NCBI GenBank assembly: GCA_903927755.1
Contig: CAIYOD010000042.1
Coordinates: 62,001 to 126,000, forward strand
Length of the DNA: 64,000 bases
Reading direction: 5' to 3'
Origin: an uncultured Thermoleophilia bacterium
GTDB taxonomy: Bacteria; Actinomycetota; Thermoleophilia; UBA2241
Each line of letters starts with the position of its first letter. Within the stretch, counting starts at the first letter, position 1. Both the position numbers and the translations under genes were made by a program. Shown piece by piece: positions 45,370 through 55,290 of this stretch. Under the pieces are notes generated by a model that did not search any database, was not told the DNA's origin, and saw only the letters and a list, made by a program, of their open reading frames with translations.

Positions 45370-47005
45370 CGATCAGCTTCTGCAGGCGAGCCGTGTCGGC
45401 GTCGGTCCAGCCGGCCGGCCGGCCGAGCTGCGCCCAGGCCGAAGCCATCATGTTCCCGTAGTTGTGGCCGTGGCCGTTGGGTACGCCGGTGCCGTGGAAC
45501 TGGTCGACGGTCACCTGCCAGAACGAGACGTAGGGGAACCAGATCGATGCGGTGTTGACGTCCGGCCCGCGGGGCTCGGCGAGCCAGTCGGGCCGGCTCC
45601 AGAGGATGCTCCAGTACCACCAGACCACGGGGTCGGAGGCATGCTGCAGGTAGAGGAGCCGGGGCTCGTTCCACGGACCCGGCGGATTCGCGTAGTCCTC
45701 CGGCGACGCGGCGTAGCGTACCGTCTGCCCCCGGCCGACGATGGGCTGCCACTGGGGGCTGCCGGCGTCGCGACCGTCCTCGACGCCGCGCCAGAGGGCC
45801 GTGTCGTTGGGCGTGCCGACGAACACGGCGCCGTCCGTCTGCGAGGTGATCGCCGCGACGTCGGGGAAGGCGGCCTGCTGGGCGAAGGAGCCGAGGCTGA
45901 GGCCGTAGGCGAGCAGCCTCGGCCGTTCCCCCTCCGGCAACTGCGCCCAGCGCTCGTGCACGGCCGAGAACAGCGCCTGCCCGGCGTCCTCGGCGCGCTG
46001 CTTGTCCACCAGGAACGAGATCCAGCTCGGGAGGTACGAGTACTGGATGGTCACCTCGGCGGTGTCGCCGTTCCAGAGGTACTCGAGCGAGTCGGCGGAC
46101 TGCGGCTCGATCCAGCCGGTGCCGGTGGTGCCCATCACGACGAGGACCTCGCGCGACCAGGCGTCTGTGCGATCCAGTTCCTTGACCGCAAGGGCGGCGC
46201 GCTCCTCTGCCGTCGGCGCGCTCTCCACGCCGGCGTAGACGCGGATGGGCTCTTCGGCTGGGTCGCCGCTGAACTGCTCGAGGGCCGCGGCATCGGGGCC
46301 GCGGCCGATGAAGCTGCGGCCCTGGAGGCCGAGCGAGTCCCACGTGACCAGCGACCCGGGTCCCCCGGAGCGCAGGGCGCTGGTGGGCTGCTTCGCGCCC
46401 TCGGCGGTCGTTTCGTTGGTCTTGCCATAGATGCTCTGCGCCAGTGACGAGGCCTGGCTGAGCAGGCCGCTGAAGACGAGGAGGAGCGGGACGGCGATGA
46501 TGACGGCGCCGAGGATGATGGCGGCGCTTCTCGGGACCCAGCGCGAGAGCAGGTTGCCGACGGCGCGCGCCGCCCATCGCAACAGGCGCGCGATCACCAG
46601 CAGGATGAACCAGATCAGCAGGGCGATCGGCAACGCCGCCGCTGGGGTCCACGGCGAGCCGGGCTCGAGCGTCATGAGCACGCGCGTCTGGTTGTTCCAG
46701 ACGCCGCCCACGTAGAGCCACGGCACGACGAAGGCGATGCCGGCCGCCACGAGCGCGAACCAGGCGATGCGGTGGCCTCGCTCCGTCGGCCGCCAGGAGA
46801 TCGCCTTCGCTCCGGCCCAGAAGAGGAGGGCGCCGAGGCCGTATCCGCCGGCGAGGGAGAGCCCGCTGACCAGCCCCTGCAGCAGCGGGCTCCGCGGCAG
46901 CAGCGACGGCGTCAGGGAGAAGCCGAAGAAGACGAGCGCGCCGGCGATCCCGCCGTAGCTGAGCGGCGCGAAGAGCTTGGCACGGGCTTTCGGGATAGCG
47001 GGCAT
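45350..47005 (-). CDS. Alpha/beta-hydrolase family membrane protein (Abhydrolase_9-like)
   Basis: 551 aa; N-terminal TMs SLTPSLLPRSPLLQGLVSGLSLAGGYGLG, LLAYGLSLGSFAQQAAF, GHNYGNMMASAWAQLGRP. Confidence 0.85.
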   Translation of the reverse strand: MPAIPKARAKLFAPLSYGGIAGALVFFGFSLTPSLLPRSPLLQGLVSGLSLAGGYGLGALLFWAGAKAISWRPTERGHRIAWFALVAAGIAFVVPWLYVGGVWNNQTRVLMTLEPGSPWTPAAALPIALLIWFILLVIARLLRWAARAVGNLLSRWVPRSAAIILGAVIIAVPLLLVFSGLLSQASSLAQSIYGKTNETTAEGAKQPTSALRSGGPGSLVTWDSLGLQGRSFIGRGPDAAALEQFSGDPAEEPIRVYAGVESAPTAEERAALAVKELDRTDAWSREVLVVMGTTGTGWIEPQSADSLEYLWNGDTAEVTIQYSYLPSWISFLVDKQRAEDAGQALFSAVHERWAQLPEGERPRLLAYGLSLGSFAQQAAFPDVAAITSQTDGAVFVGTPNDTALWRGVEDGRDAGSPQWQPIVGRGQTVRYAASPEDYANPPGPWNEPRLLYLQHASDPVVWWYWSILWSRPDWLAEPRGPDVNTASIWFPYVSFWQVTVDQFHGTGVPNGHGHNYGNMMASAWAQLGRPAGWTDADTARLQKLIDGYAIE

Positions 47006-47185
47006 CGTCCTCTATTCTTTCGTACTCGACGACCATGGCGAAAGCCGGGGCGCCGGGACAGCTTCGCCGCCGGCGTTGCCGGCCCGCCTGCGGCCGGGGG
47101 GTCCGAACTCGGCTGAGTGTTCCCACGGCTCGGGTGCGTCACTCCCGGAGGTCAAGTCGCGCGAGCCGCGGGACGATGACACACT

Positions 47186-48106
47186 GTGCACATGCCACAT
47201 CAGCGGACAAGCGGATGGACGCGGGCGGCGAAGGTGACCTTCGTCCTCGCCGCTCTGCTGGTCGTCCTTACAGCGGCCGCCCTGGCCGCAGGATGCGGGG
47301 CGGCCAGCTCCGCGGGTTCCGACCAGACGGCGTCGCCGGCGAGCACGACTGCGTCGTCGCCGGCTCCGTCCTCCTCGGTCGCCGCCGTCAGCCCTGCGGC
47401 GAGCACGGCGGCGAGTCCGTCCGCCACGCCCTCCGCCACGCCCTCCGCTACGCCGGCCCCTGAGCCTCCGCTCGAGAAGCCGACGAAGAAGGATCCGCTG
47501 CGCATCTACTTCGGCGGCGATTCTCTCTCCGGCATGCCGGGCATCATGCTCGCGCAGCTCACGCAGAAGAACCGCCTCGCCAAGGTCAAGGCAGACTACG
47601 TCGAGAGCTCACGCCTGACGTATGGCGAGCCCGTCGACTGGCCGGCGCGCCTCAAACAGCAGATGAGCGCCGGCCACTACGACGTCGGCATCTTCATGAT
47701 CGGCGCCAACGACAGCGGCATGCCGATGATCGCCGGCGGCGAGTCCGTGATGTACCCGAAGAAGGCCTGGCTGAAGGAGTACGAACGCCGCGCCAAGCAG
47801 ATCGCGACCATCATGCTGCGCGCCGGCGCCAAACGTGTGTACTGGGTCGGCATGCCGATCATGCCGAGCGGGAGCGAGTCGAAGAAGATGCGCGACCTCA
47901 ACGAGCTGTTCGAGAACGTCGCCGCCGGCAGTCCGGACATCGCCTACGTCGACAGCTACGACCTGCTCTCGACCAAGAGCGGCGATCTCAAGGCGTCCCT
48001 GCGCAGCGGCGACGGTGTGCACTACACCGACGACGGGGCGATGGCGGTGGCCAAGGCCGTGTGGCAGGAGATCAAGACGGACTGGGGTGGTCGCTCGGCC
48101 GAGTGA
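47186..48106 (+). CDS. Exported SGNH hydrolase (DUF459-like)
   Basis: 306 aa; LRIYFGGDSLSGMPGIML, VGIFMIGANDSGMPMI, DGVHYTDDGAMAVAKAVW; Ala/Ser/Thr/Pro linker. Confidence 0.8.
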   Translation: MHMPHQRTSGWTRAAKVTFVLAALLVVLTAAALAAGCGAASSAGSDQTASPASTTASSPAPSSSVAAVSPAASTAASPSATPSATPSATPAPEPPLEKPTKKDPLRIYFGGDSLSGMPGIMLAQLTQKNRLAKVKADYVESSRLTYGEPVDWPARLKQQMSAGHYDVGIFMIGANDSGMPMIAGGESVMYPKKAWLKEYERRAKQIATIMLRAGAKRVYWVGMPIMPSGSESKKMRDLNELFENVAAGSPDIAYVDSYDLLSTKSGDLKASLRSGDGVHYTDDGAMAVAKAVWQEIKTDWGGRSAE

Positions 48107-48211
48107 TCGAGGGACCGGACCGAGGGATCGTCCGGTGGCTTCCTGGTGTCGGCACGGACCGATGAGCGGCGCAACGCTCTTCTTCAGCCTCTCAGTGGGT
48201 AGGGACCAACA

Positions 48212-48337
48212 ATGGACATCGATCTGCGCCCTATCCCGCCGGCCGAAGACGATCAGCGCGACGTGGAGCTCACGCTCCAGGTCGGCGCGTTCTGGGCGCT
48301 GCTCAACGAACCCATTGTCGTGGGGCAGCAGCAGTGA
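48212..48337 (+). CDS. 41-aa small ORF translationally coupled to response regulator
   Basis: MDIDLRPIPPAEDDQRDVELTLQVGAFWALLNEPIVVGQQQ*; stop overlaps GTG start at 48334 (GTGA); GGTAGGG upstream. Confidence 0.5.
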   Translation: MDIDLRPIPPAEDDQRDVELTLQVGAFWALLNEPIVVGQQQ

Positions 48338-49725
48338 GAGACCGCAACGGAGACAGCGTGACCCCCGGGACGTTGTTGCGTCTCCTCTGTGTCGATGACC
48401 GCGAAGAAGACGCCGAGCTCGAACAGCTCAGCCTCTCTCGCGCCGGGTACCGCGTCGAGGCGGCGCGCGTGGCGTCGGAGGACCAGCTCGCAGAAGCGCT
48501 CGAAGGTCACGAGTGGGACGTGGCTCTCCTTGACTACACGCTGCCCGGCTGGGACTGCCGGGCGGCCCTGCGGCAGCTTCTGGCCGCCCGGCCTGCTCTG
48601 CCGGTCATCTCCGTCGCCGGCACGATCGGTGAGGAGACGGCGGTCGAGATGTTGAAGCTCGGCGCCGCCGACTACGTCGCCAAGGACAATCTCACGCGCC
48701 TGCCGTTCGTCGTGGGGCGCGCGCTCGAGTCGGCGTCGGATCACCGCGCCCGGCTGTCGGCCGAGTCCGCCCTGCGCGCCAGCGAGAACCGCTACCGGCG
48801 CATGGTCGAGACGGCCGCCGAGGGCATCCTCGTCGTGGACGAGCAGTTCGTCATCACCTTCTGCAATTTGCGGATGGTGAACATGCTGGGCTATGGCGCC
48901 GGGGAACTGGTCGGCCGGCGCCTCAGCGACCTCCACGTCGCCGCGGACGCCGAGTTCCGCACCGACGAGGAGGCGCGCCGCCGCGCCGGCGAGTCCTCGC
49001 AGTACCAGCGCCGCTTCCTCCGCGCCGACGGCTCGGAGCTCTGGGTCAACGTCTCGGCGTCGCCGATCTTCGACGACGACGGAAGCTTCGCCGGCTCGCT
49101 GGCGATGGTCGCGGACATCTCCGAGCAGCGCGACGCCGAGGGCCGCCTCAAGCAGGCGCTCACCGGCACCGTGGCCGCCATGGGAGCCCTTGTCGAGATG
49201 CGCGACCCGTACACCGCCGGTCACGAGCGGCGCACTGCCGAGCTCGTGGTCGCGATGGCCGACCGGCTCGGCCTCGACCGCGAGACGGTGGAGACGCTGG
49301 ACCTCACCGCGCGCATGCACGACATCGGGCAGATCGCGGTGCCCGCGGAGATCCTCACCCGCCCCGGCCGGCTCTCGCAGAACGAGTTCACGCTGGTCAA
49401 GGCGCATCCGCAGGTGGCCTACGAGATCCTCTCGTCGATCGACTTCGGACGACCGATCGCCGAGGTGATCCTGCAGCACCACGAGCGCCTGGACGGGTCG
49501 GGGTACCCGAACGGCATCTCCGGTGACGACCTGCTGCTCGAGGCGCGGATCCTCGCGGTGGCCGACGTCGTAGAGGCGATGTCCTCACACCGGCCGTACC
49601 GGCCGGCCCTTGGAGTCGAGGCGGCTCTAGCCGAGGTCGCGGCCGGCGCCGGGCGCCTGTACGACCCCGCCGTGGTGGAGGCTTGCCAGCAGGTCTTCGC
49701 CGCGGGCTTCGTCTTCGAGGGCTAG
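48334..49725 (+). CDS. Response regulator with PAS and HD-GYP domains
   Basis: 463 aa; REC (WDVALLDYTLPGWDC, VAKDN), PAS (MVETAAEGILVVDEQFVITF), HD-GYP (TARMHDIGQIAVPAEILTRPGRLS, ILQHHERLDGSGYPNGI). Confidence 0.95.
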   Translation: MRDRNGDSVTPGTLLRLLCVDDREEDAELEQLSLSRAGYRVEAARVASEDQLAEALEGHEWDVALLDYTLPGWDCRAALRQLLAARPALPVISVAGTIGEETAVEMLKLGAADYVAKDNLTRLPFVVGRALESASDHRARLSAESALRASENRYRRMVETAAEGILVVDEQFVITFCNLRMVNMLGYGAGELVGRRLSDLHVAADAEFRTDEEARRRAGESSQYQRRFLRADGSELWVNVSASPIFDDDGSFAGSLAMVADISEQRDAEGRLKQALTGTVAAMGALVEMRDPYTAGHERRTAELVVAMADRLGLDRETVETLDLTARMHDIGQIAVPAEILTRPGRLSQNEFTLVKAHPQVAYEILSSIDFGRPIAEVILQHHERLDGSGYPNGISGDDLLLEARILAVADVVEAMSSHRPYRPALGVEAALAEVAAGAGRLYDPAVVEACQQVFAAGFVFEG

Positions 49726-49770
49726 CAGGCCGGTTCCGCGACCGACTGGCCGGCGCCCCATCATCCAGGC

Positions 49771-50961
49771 ATGCAGCGATCAGCCGGACAACTCCGCAGA
49801 CGCAGAGCCCGCCGCCGCGGGCTGATCGCTCTCGGCCTCATCGCCGCCCTGGCGCTGCTGGCCGGGGTCGCGGTCGCATGGGCGCGGGCCGGCGCCGCCG
49901 CGGGCGACGCGGCGGCAGGCCAAGGCGGCGGATCGTCGGTCGCCGTCGCCCCCTCCGAGAGCGCGAGCGGCTCGCCCGCCTCGAGCCCGGCGTCGCCGCC
50001 GAAGGTGCGTGTCGTGAGCGGCGGCGACGTCATGCCCGACCGCTCGGTGGAGGCGTACGCGAACGCCAACGGGGCGGACGCCGTGCTGGCCGGCATCGCC
50101 CGTGTGCTTCAGAAGGGTGACGCCGCCTGGGTGAACCTCGAGGGCGTCACCTCGACCCTGGGGACGCCGAAGACGGAGAAGACGTACACGTTCGAGGGGC
50201 CGCCGGCCTTCGCGCCGGCGCTGGCCGAGGCCGGGATCGACATCGTGACGATGGGCAACAACCACTCCGTCGACTACGGGCGGGCGGCCCTCAAGGACAC
50301 CATCAAGCGGCTGGAGAACGCCGGCGTGCAGGTCGTGGGCGCCGGCTCGGACCTCGCGGACGCGCACGCGCCGGCGATCGTGAAGACGGCCTCCGGCGCT
50401 ACCGTCGGCTTCCTCGGCTACAGCGACGTCTGGTGGCCCGGCTTCGAGGCGACGTCCAGCCATGCCGGCGTCGCTCAGGCATTCAGCGACGTCGGCCGCA
50501 TGAAGCGCGACGTGAAGAAGCTCTCCGGCAAGGTCGACTACGTGGTGGTCGGCTTCCACTGGGGCTACGAGTACCAGCACTACCCGGTCGGACAGCAGAC
50601 CAAGGAGGCGCACGCCGCGATCGACTCCGGCGCCGACCTGGTCATCGGCCATCATCCGCACGTGCTTCAGGGGTTCGAGACCTACAAACGCCGCCTGATC
50701 GCCTACAGCCTCGGCGACCTCGTCTTCGACCACATGGCCGTGGAGACGGGGCAGACCGTGCTCGTGGACGCGACGCTCAAGCCGGACGGCGTGACGGCCC
50801 GACTCGTACCGGCCTATGCGTCCAGCGCCGGCATCCCCACCCTGCAGCACGGCGCGGCGGCGCGGACCATCCTTGCGCTCGTCAAGGAGTACTCCGCGCC
50901 GCTGGGCACGTCGATCAGGATCGACGGCGACCTGGGCTACGTCCGCGCCGGGAAGAAGTGA
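49771..50961 (+). CDS. CapA family protein (poly-gamma-glutamate/capsule-type metallophosphatase)
   Basis: 396 aa; VRVVSGGDVMPDRSVEAYA, MGNNHSVDYGRAALKDTIKRL, LVIGHHPHVLQGFE, YSLGDLVFD. Confidence 0.9.
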   Translation: MQRSAGQLRRRRARRRGLIALGLIAALALLAGVAVAWARAGAAAGDAAAGQGGGSSVAVAPSESASGSPASSPASPPKVRVVSGGDVMPDRSVEAYANANGADAVLAGIARVLQKGDAAWVNLEGVTSTLGTPKTEKTYTFEGPPAFAPALAEAGIDIVTMGNNHSVDYGRAALKDTIKRLENAGVQVVGAGSDLADAHAPAIVKTASGATVGFLGYSDVWWPGFEATSSHAGVAQAFSDVGRMKRDVKKLSGKVDYVVVGFHWGYEYQHYPVGQQTKEAHAAIDSGADLVIGHHPHVLQGFETYKRRLIAYSLGDLVFDHMAVETGQTVLVDATLKPDGVTARLVPAYASSAGIPTLQHGAAARTILALVKEYSAPLGTSIRIDGDLGYVRAGKK

Positions 50962-51002
50962 ACGGGGCGCGGGAGGCCCTTCCGGCCGCCCGCGCCCCGT
51001 TC
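50960..51002. terminator. Strong bidirectional hairpin terminator between convergent genes
   Basis: GAACGGGGCGCGGG-N15-CCCGCGCCCCGTTC (14-bp perfect stem). Confidence 0.75.
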
Positions 51003-51046
51003 GGCGTCACTCCGCCGCCCCCGGCGTCAGCCGCCGGTGACCGGCG

Positions 51047-52870
51047 TCACTCCTCGACGCTCCTCGGCCTCCGCCGCAGCACCAGGAACGCCACGATCGC
51101 GATCACGACGACGACCGCGATCACGATCGCCACGATCGTGCTGGTGTTGCCGCCGCCGCTCTCCGCCGTATCCGTCGTCGCCACGACCGGCTTCAGGTTC
51201 ACGTAGGTGTCGCGGAGCATGTTGCGGAAAGCCGCGCCATCCCCGCCCTTGGGCACGCTGCTGTAGCCCGTCCAGGTGTCGGTGCGGAACGCCTGGACGA
51301 GGGTGTTGTACCAGAGGATCGAGTACGGCGAGTCGGCGTACAGGATCTGCTGCATCTCGTGGATGATCTGCTGGCGCTGCGCCGGATCCACCGCCTGCGC
51401 CTGCTCGATGTACAGGGCGTCGTACTGAGGGTTGCCGTACTCGGAGTCGCTGCCGTTGAGGATCTGCCCGGTGGTCATGATGCTGAGGATGTAGCCCGGA
51501 TCGATGTCGGCGGTCCAGCTCCAGATGTACAGGTCGTCGTCGGCGTTGTCGTAGTTGGCGTCCGAGAACGCGTTCTCGTCCATGATCTCGAGCGTGGTGC
51601 CGATGCCGACGTCCTTGAGGTACGAAGTGATCTTCTTGGCCGCGGTGATGTCCATCGGGTACTCGTTCAGCGCCGTCAGCCGGAACTTGAGCTGGTTGCC
51701 CTTGGCGTCCTCGCGGATGCCGTCGGCGCCGACCTTGTAGCCGGATTCGTCGAGCAGCGCCTTGGCCTTCTCCGGGTCGTAGGTGCGCAGCTGGTCGGCC
51801 GGCACCTCCCAGCGGAAGAACGTGTCGACCGGGGACAGCAGCGACGACCCGGGCTTGGCGAGGCCGCTCATGGCCACGGCGGCGATCGCCTCCTTGTCGA
51901 TGGCCCAGTCGATCGCCACGCGGATGTTCTTGTCGAGCAGCAGCGGGTTGCCCTTGCTCTTGGGGCTGTCGAAGGAGTTCATCCCGAGCTCGTGGAAGCC
52001 GAGGCCCGGCGCCGCGACGGACGCCGAGCCGGGCACGTCCTTGAGGCTCTGGAAGAAGCCGGGGTCGAGCTCGATGGCGGCGTCGAGGTTGCCGGCCTTG
52101 TAGTCGGCCACGACGCCGTCCATCGTCTGGTACATGTTGAAGAACACCTGGTCGATGGTCGGCTCGACGCCGAACCCGTCCTTGTAGTACTCGTTCTTCT
52201 CCATCTTCACGTACTTGGCGTTCTTGACCTCGGTCACGTGGAACGGCCCGCTGGAGACCATGGGCACATTGGCCCACGACTCGGTCTTGTTGTCCGCCAC
52301 CTGGCTCCAGACGTGCTCGGGGAGGATCGGGACGTACAGGGCGGTGAGGACGGCGTTGGGCTTGCTGGAGGTGATGACCACCGTCAGGTCGTCCGGCGCC
52401 TCGACCTTGGTCACGCCGGTGAAGTAGCCGATGTACATCCCCAGCTCCTGGCGCAGGATCCGGTTGTACGTGTAGGCGACGTCCTGGGCGGTGAGCGGCT
52501 GCCCATCACTCCACTTCACGTTGGGGCGAAGGTGGAAGGTCCAGACCTTGCCGCCCTCGGTGATGCCGCCGTTCTCGAGGCTTGGGACCTCCGTCGCGAG
52601 GTCGGGCACCGGCTTGTAGTCGGCGTCGTACCACGTGAGGAAGTTGTAGCCGACGCGGAAGCACTCCCAGGGGATGGTGTTGTACGTCGAGAACGGATTC
52701 ATGTTGTCGACGTCGCTCTGCAGCCCGACGCGGTAGATCACCGGGGCGTCGGAGGCGGCGGGCGACGGGGAGTCTCCCGCCAGTGCGAGCGCCGGCAGCA
52801 CGGCCATGAGGACGAGCAGCAGCAAGATGACGGCCGGCAAGCCGGCCCGGTGCAGACGGCGAACGTGCAT
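51047..52870 (-). CDS. ABC transporter substrate-binding protein (SBP_bac_5, peptide type) with C-terminal TM anchor
   Basis: 607 aa; signal peptide; IYRVGLQSDVDNMNPFSTYN, RPNVKWSDGQPLTAQDVAYTYNRIL; C-terminal STIVAIVIAVVVVIAIVAFLVLRRRPRSVEE. Confidence 0.9.
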   Translation of the reverse strand: MHVRRLHRAGLPAVILLLLVLMAVLPALALAGDSPSPAASDAPVIYRVGLQSDVDNMNPFSTYNTIPWECFRVGYNFLTWYDADYKPVPDLATEVPSLENGGITEGGKVWTFHLRPNVKWSDGQPLTAQDVAYTYNRILRQELGMYIGYFTGVTKVEAPDDLTVVITSSKPNAVLTALYVPILPEHVWSQVADNKTESWANVPMVSSGPFHVTEVKNAKYVKMEKNEYYKDGFGVEPTIDQVFFNMYQTMDGVVADYKAGNLDAAIELDPGFFQSLKDVPGSASVAAPGLGFHELGMNSFDSPKSKGNPLLLDKNIRVAIDWAIDKEAIAAVAMSGLAKPGSSLLSPVDTFFRWEVPADQLRTYDPEKAKALLDESGYKVGADGIREDAKGNQLKFRLTALNEYPMDITAAKKITSYLKDVGIGTTLEIMDENAFSDANYDNADDDLYIWSWTADIDPGYILSIMTTGQILNGSDSEYGNPQYDALYIEQAQAVDPAQRQQIIHEMQQILYADSPYSILWYNTLVQAFRTDTWTGYSSVPKGGDGAAFRNMLRDTYVNLKPVVATTDTAESGGGNTSTIVAIVIAVVVVIAIVAFLVLRRRPRSVEE

Positions 52871-53078
52871 GGATCCTCCAGGATGTGGTTCCCCCCCGAG
52901 CCACGATGCCGCGGCCGGGACCTCTGTCTGAGTCTACAAGTAAGACGCATCGAGGTGCAGCATCCGTCGCGGCGTGTCGCAAGGGCTTCGGCCGGACGCT
53001 TTGGAGAGGCACCGGCCGGGTCGTGACAGGAGTCGCAAGACTGCCGCAGGGGGAGCGGAGGAGTCGCGTCTCGAGGCG

Positions 53079-55196
53079 TCAGCCGAGGGTGAAGAAGAAC
53101 GTCGCACCCTCGCCGGGCACGCCCTCCGCCCAGCAGCGTCCGTCGAGCTTGTCGAGAGCTCGCTGCACGGTCGCAAGGCCGATGCCCGTGCCCTGGAACT
53201 CCTCCTGCGTGTGCTGGCGGTGGAACGGGCGGAAGATGTCGGCGGCGTGCTCCTGGTCGAAGCCGGCGCCGTCGTCGCGGACGTAGAAGACGACGTCGCC
53301 GGCTTCGCGCACGGACCCCACCTCGATCCTCGCCTCCTTGGTGAGCGCCGTGAACTTCCACGCGTTGCCGAGCAGATTGGTCAGCACGATGTCCACCAGC
53401 GCGGAGTCGGTACGGGCCTCGAGCCTCTCTTCGATCGCGACCGCCACGCGGCGATCCGGGTCGGCCTCCCTCAGTGCGTCGACGATGGCCCAGGTCGCCG
53501 CAGTCAGGTCCACGCGTGCGAGGTCGAGCTCGCGTCGCCCGACGCGGGAGAGAGCAAGCAGAGCGTCGATGAGCTCGGCCATGTGCTGGGACGCCGAGCG
53601 GATGCGGCGCAGGTGGCCGAGGTCCTCCTCCGGAAGCAGGGGGGTGCAGTCCTCGAGCAGCACCTCGCTGAACCCGTCCAGGGCGCGGAGCGGAGCGCGC
53701 AGGTCGTGCGACGCGGAGTAGACGAAGTCCTGGAGCTCGCGGTTGGCGACGGAGAGCTCCCTCGTCCGCTCCTCGACCCTGTGCTCCAGCTCCGCGTTCA
53801 GCGCCTGGATCTCCTCGTCGCGGCGCTTGCGCTCGTCGATGTCGATGCAGACGCCGGCCATACGCTGCGGGGCGCCGTCGGTGTCGTAGGTCGTCGCTCC
53901 GACGGCCCCGATCCAGCGCGCCGTCCCGTCCGGCAGCACGACGCGGTACTCGTTCTCCAGGGTGACGTGGTCGTCCATGGACTGCATGATCCTGGCCTCG
54001 GCGGACTCGAGGTCGTCGGGATGGAGCACCGCGCGCCATGTCTCGAAGCTGGCCTCCGCGTTCGCCGGAAGTCCGAACAGTTCGTAGAACTCGGGGGTCC
54101 ACGTCAGCTTGCCGGTCGGTACGTCCCAGCTCCAGAAGCCGGCGCGGCCCGCACGTTGCGCGACGGCGAGCATCTCGTTGGCCTCGCGCAATGCCAACTC
54201 GGTCCGGCGTCTGGTGGTGACGTCGCGGAAGAAGACCGAGACGTGCCGCGGCTCGAAGTTGAACGCGTGGACCTCGAAGATGCCGGCGATGTCCTCGGCG
54301 TCGTAGGCGTATTGATCGAGGTCGTAGGCGCCGCCCTCCCGGGCCACGCGCCGGTACGCATCGGGAGTGCCGGTGTCGACGTTGCCCGGGAATGCTCCCT
54401 CGAGCGTCTTGCCGAGGAGCGGGGCGTGGTCCAGGTCCAGCATCTCCTCGGCCTTCTTGTTGAAGCCGGTGAAGAGCAGGCGTTCCTCATCGTCCAGACG
54501 GTACATGTGGACGCCGAACGGCGCGTTGTCCATCACCGCGCGTACCGCCTGCTCGCTGCGTGCGATCTCAGCCGCCGCCGCGACCGCTCCGTCACGTGCA
54601 CCCACCAACTCTTGTGTGAAGAGCACCATGGCGACTGCTGTGATGGCCAGGAAGTCGGTCATCCAGATGGCCTTGACGTATGGCGTCTGGATGAAAGCCG
54701 GAGCGGGGAGGAGGCCCGAAGTCTGCAGATACGCCATCCCGAAGATGACGACAGCCCCGGCGCCGGCGAGGACCAGGCCCATCCTACAGCCGAGCGCCAC
54801 GCCCCCGACGGCGACCGTCGCCAGCAGGGCCGCGGTGGCGGCGTTGTCGAGCCCGCCCGCCGTCCATGAGGCCCAGCAGCCCACCCCCAGGAGCCCCATC
54901 GTGACCAGCCAGGCCGCCGCCGTCGGGTGGCCGTTCCGGTTCAGGGTCAGCGCTGTGAGGCAGAAGGCGAGGACGACGGCGATGAGGATCAGGAAGCGTT
55001 CCGCATGCTCCGGAAAGAGCGCGATGAGCACCATCAGAGCCATGCAGTTGGTGGCGATGAGCGCCAGCCCCTGCCAGTGGTTCACTCTGGCGGCGCTGGT
55101 GTCGGCCGGGTCGTCCAAGACCGGGGGCAGCAGCAGACAGCGCACGCTGCCCGCGCGCTTCACGCGAGGAGAGGTCCCCACAGCCGACATACCCAC
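53079..55196 (-). CDS. Membrane PAS-domain sensor histidine kinase
   Basis: 705 aa; TM N-terminus, PAS domains, YSASHDLRAPLRALDGFSEVLLED, LLGNAWKFT, VRDDGAGFDQEHAADIFRPFHRQHT. Confidence 0.95.
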   Translation of the reverse strand: MGMSAVGTSPRVKRAGSVRCLLLPPVLDDPADTSAARVNHWQGLALIATNCMALMVLIALFPEHAERFLILIAVVLAFCLTALTLNRNGHPTAAAWLVTMGLLGVGCWASWTAGGLDNAATAALLATVAVGGVALGCRMGLVLAGAGAVVIFGMAYLQTSGLLPAPAFIQTPYVKAIWMTDFLAITAVAMVLFTQELVGARDGAVAAAAEIARSEQAVRAVMDNAPFGVHMYRLDDEERLLFTGFNKKAEEMLDLDHAPLLGKTLEGAFPGNVDTGTPDAYRRVAREGGAYDLDQYAYDAEDIAGIFEVHAFNFEPRHVSVFFRDVTTRRRTELALREANEMLAVAQRAGRAGFWSWDVPTGKLTWTPEFYELFGLPANAEASFETWRAVLHPDDLESAEARIMQSMDDHVTLENEYRVVLPDGTARWIGAVGATTYDTDGAPQRMAGVCIDIDERKRRDEEIQALNAELEHRVEERTRELSVANRELQDFVYSASHDLRAPLRALDGFSEVLLEDCTPLLPEEDLGHLRRIRSASQHMAELIDALLALSRVGRRELDLARVDLTAATWAIVDALREADPDRRVAVAIEERLEARTDSALVDIVLTNLLGNAWKFTALTKEARIEVGSVREAGDVVFYVRDDGAGFDQEHAADIFRPFHRQHTQEEFQGTGIGLATVQRALDKLDGRCWAEGVPGEGATFFFTLG

Positions 55197-55290
55197 CCCA
55201 TTCCCCGATTCCCTCGCCTCGAGCCTACCCTCCCCCGAGGTGCTCTACTCTTGCGCGGGCCCGGGGCGGGATGCCCGGGGAGCGCCTGCG

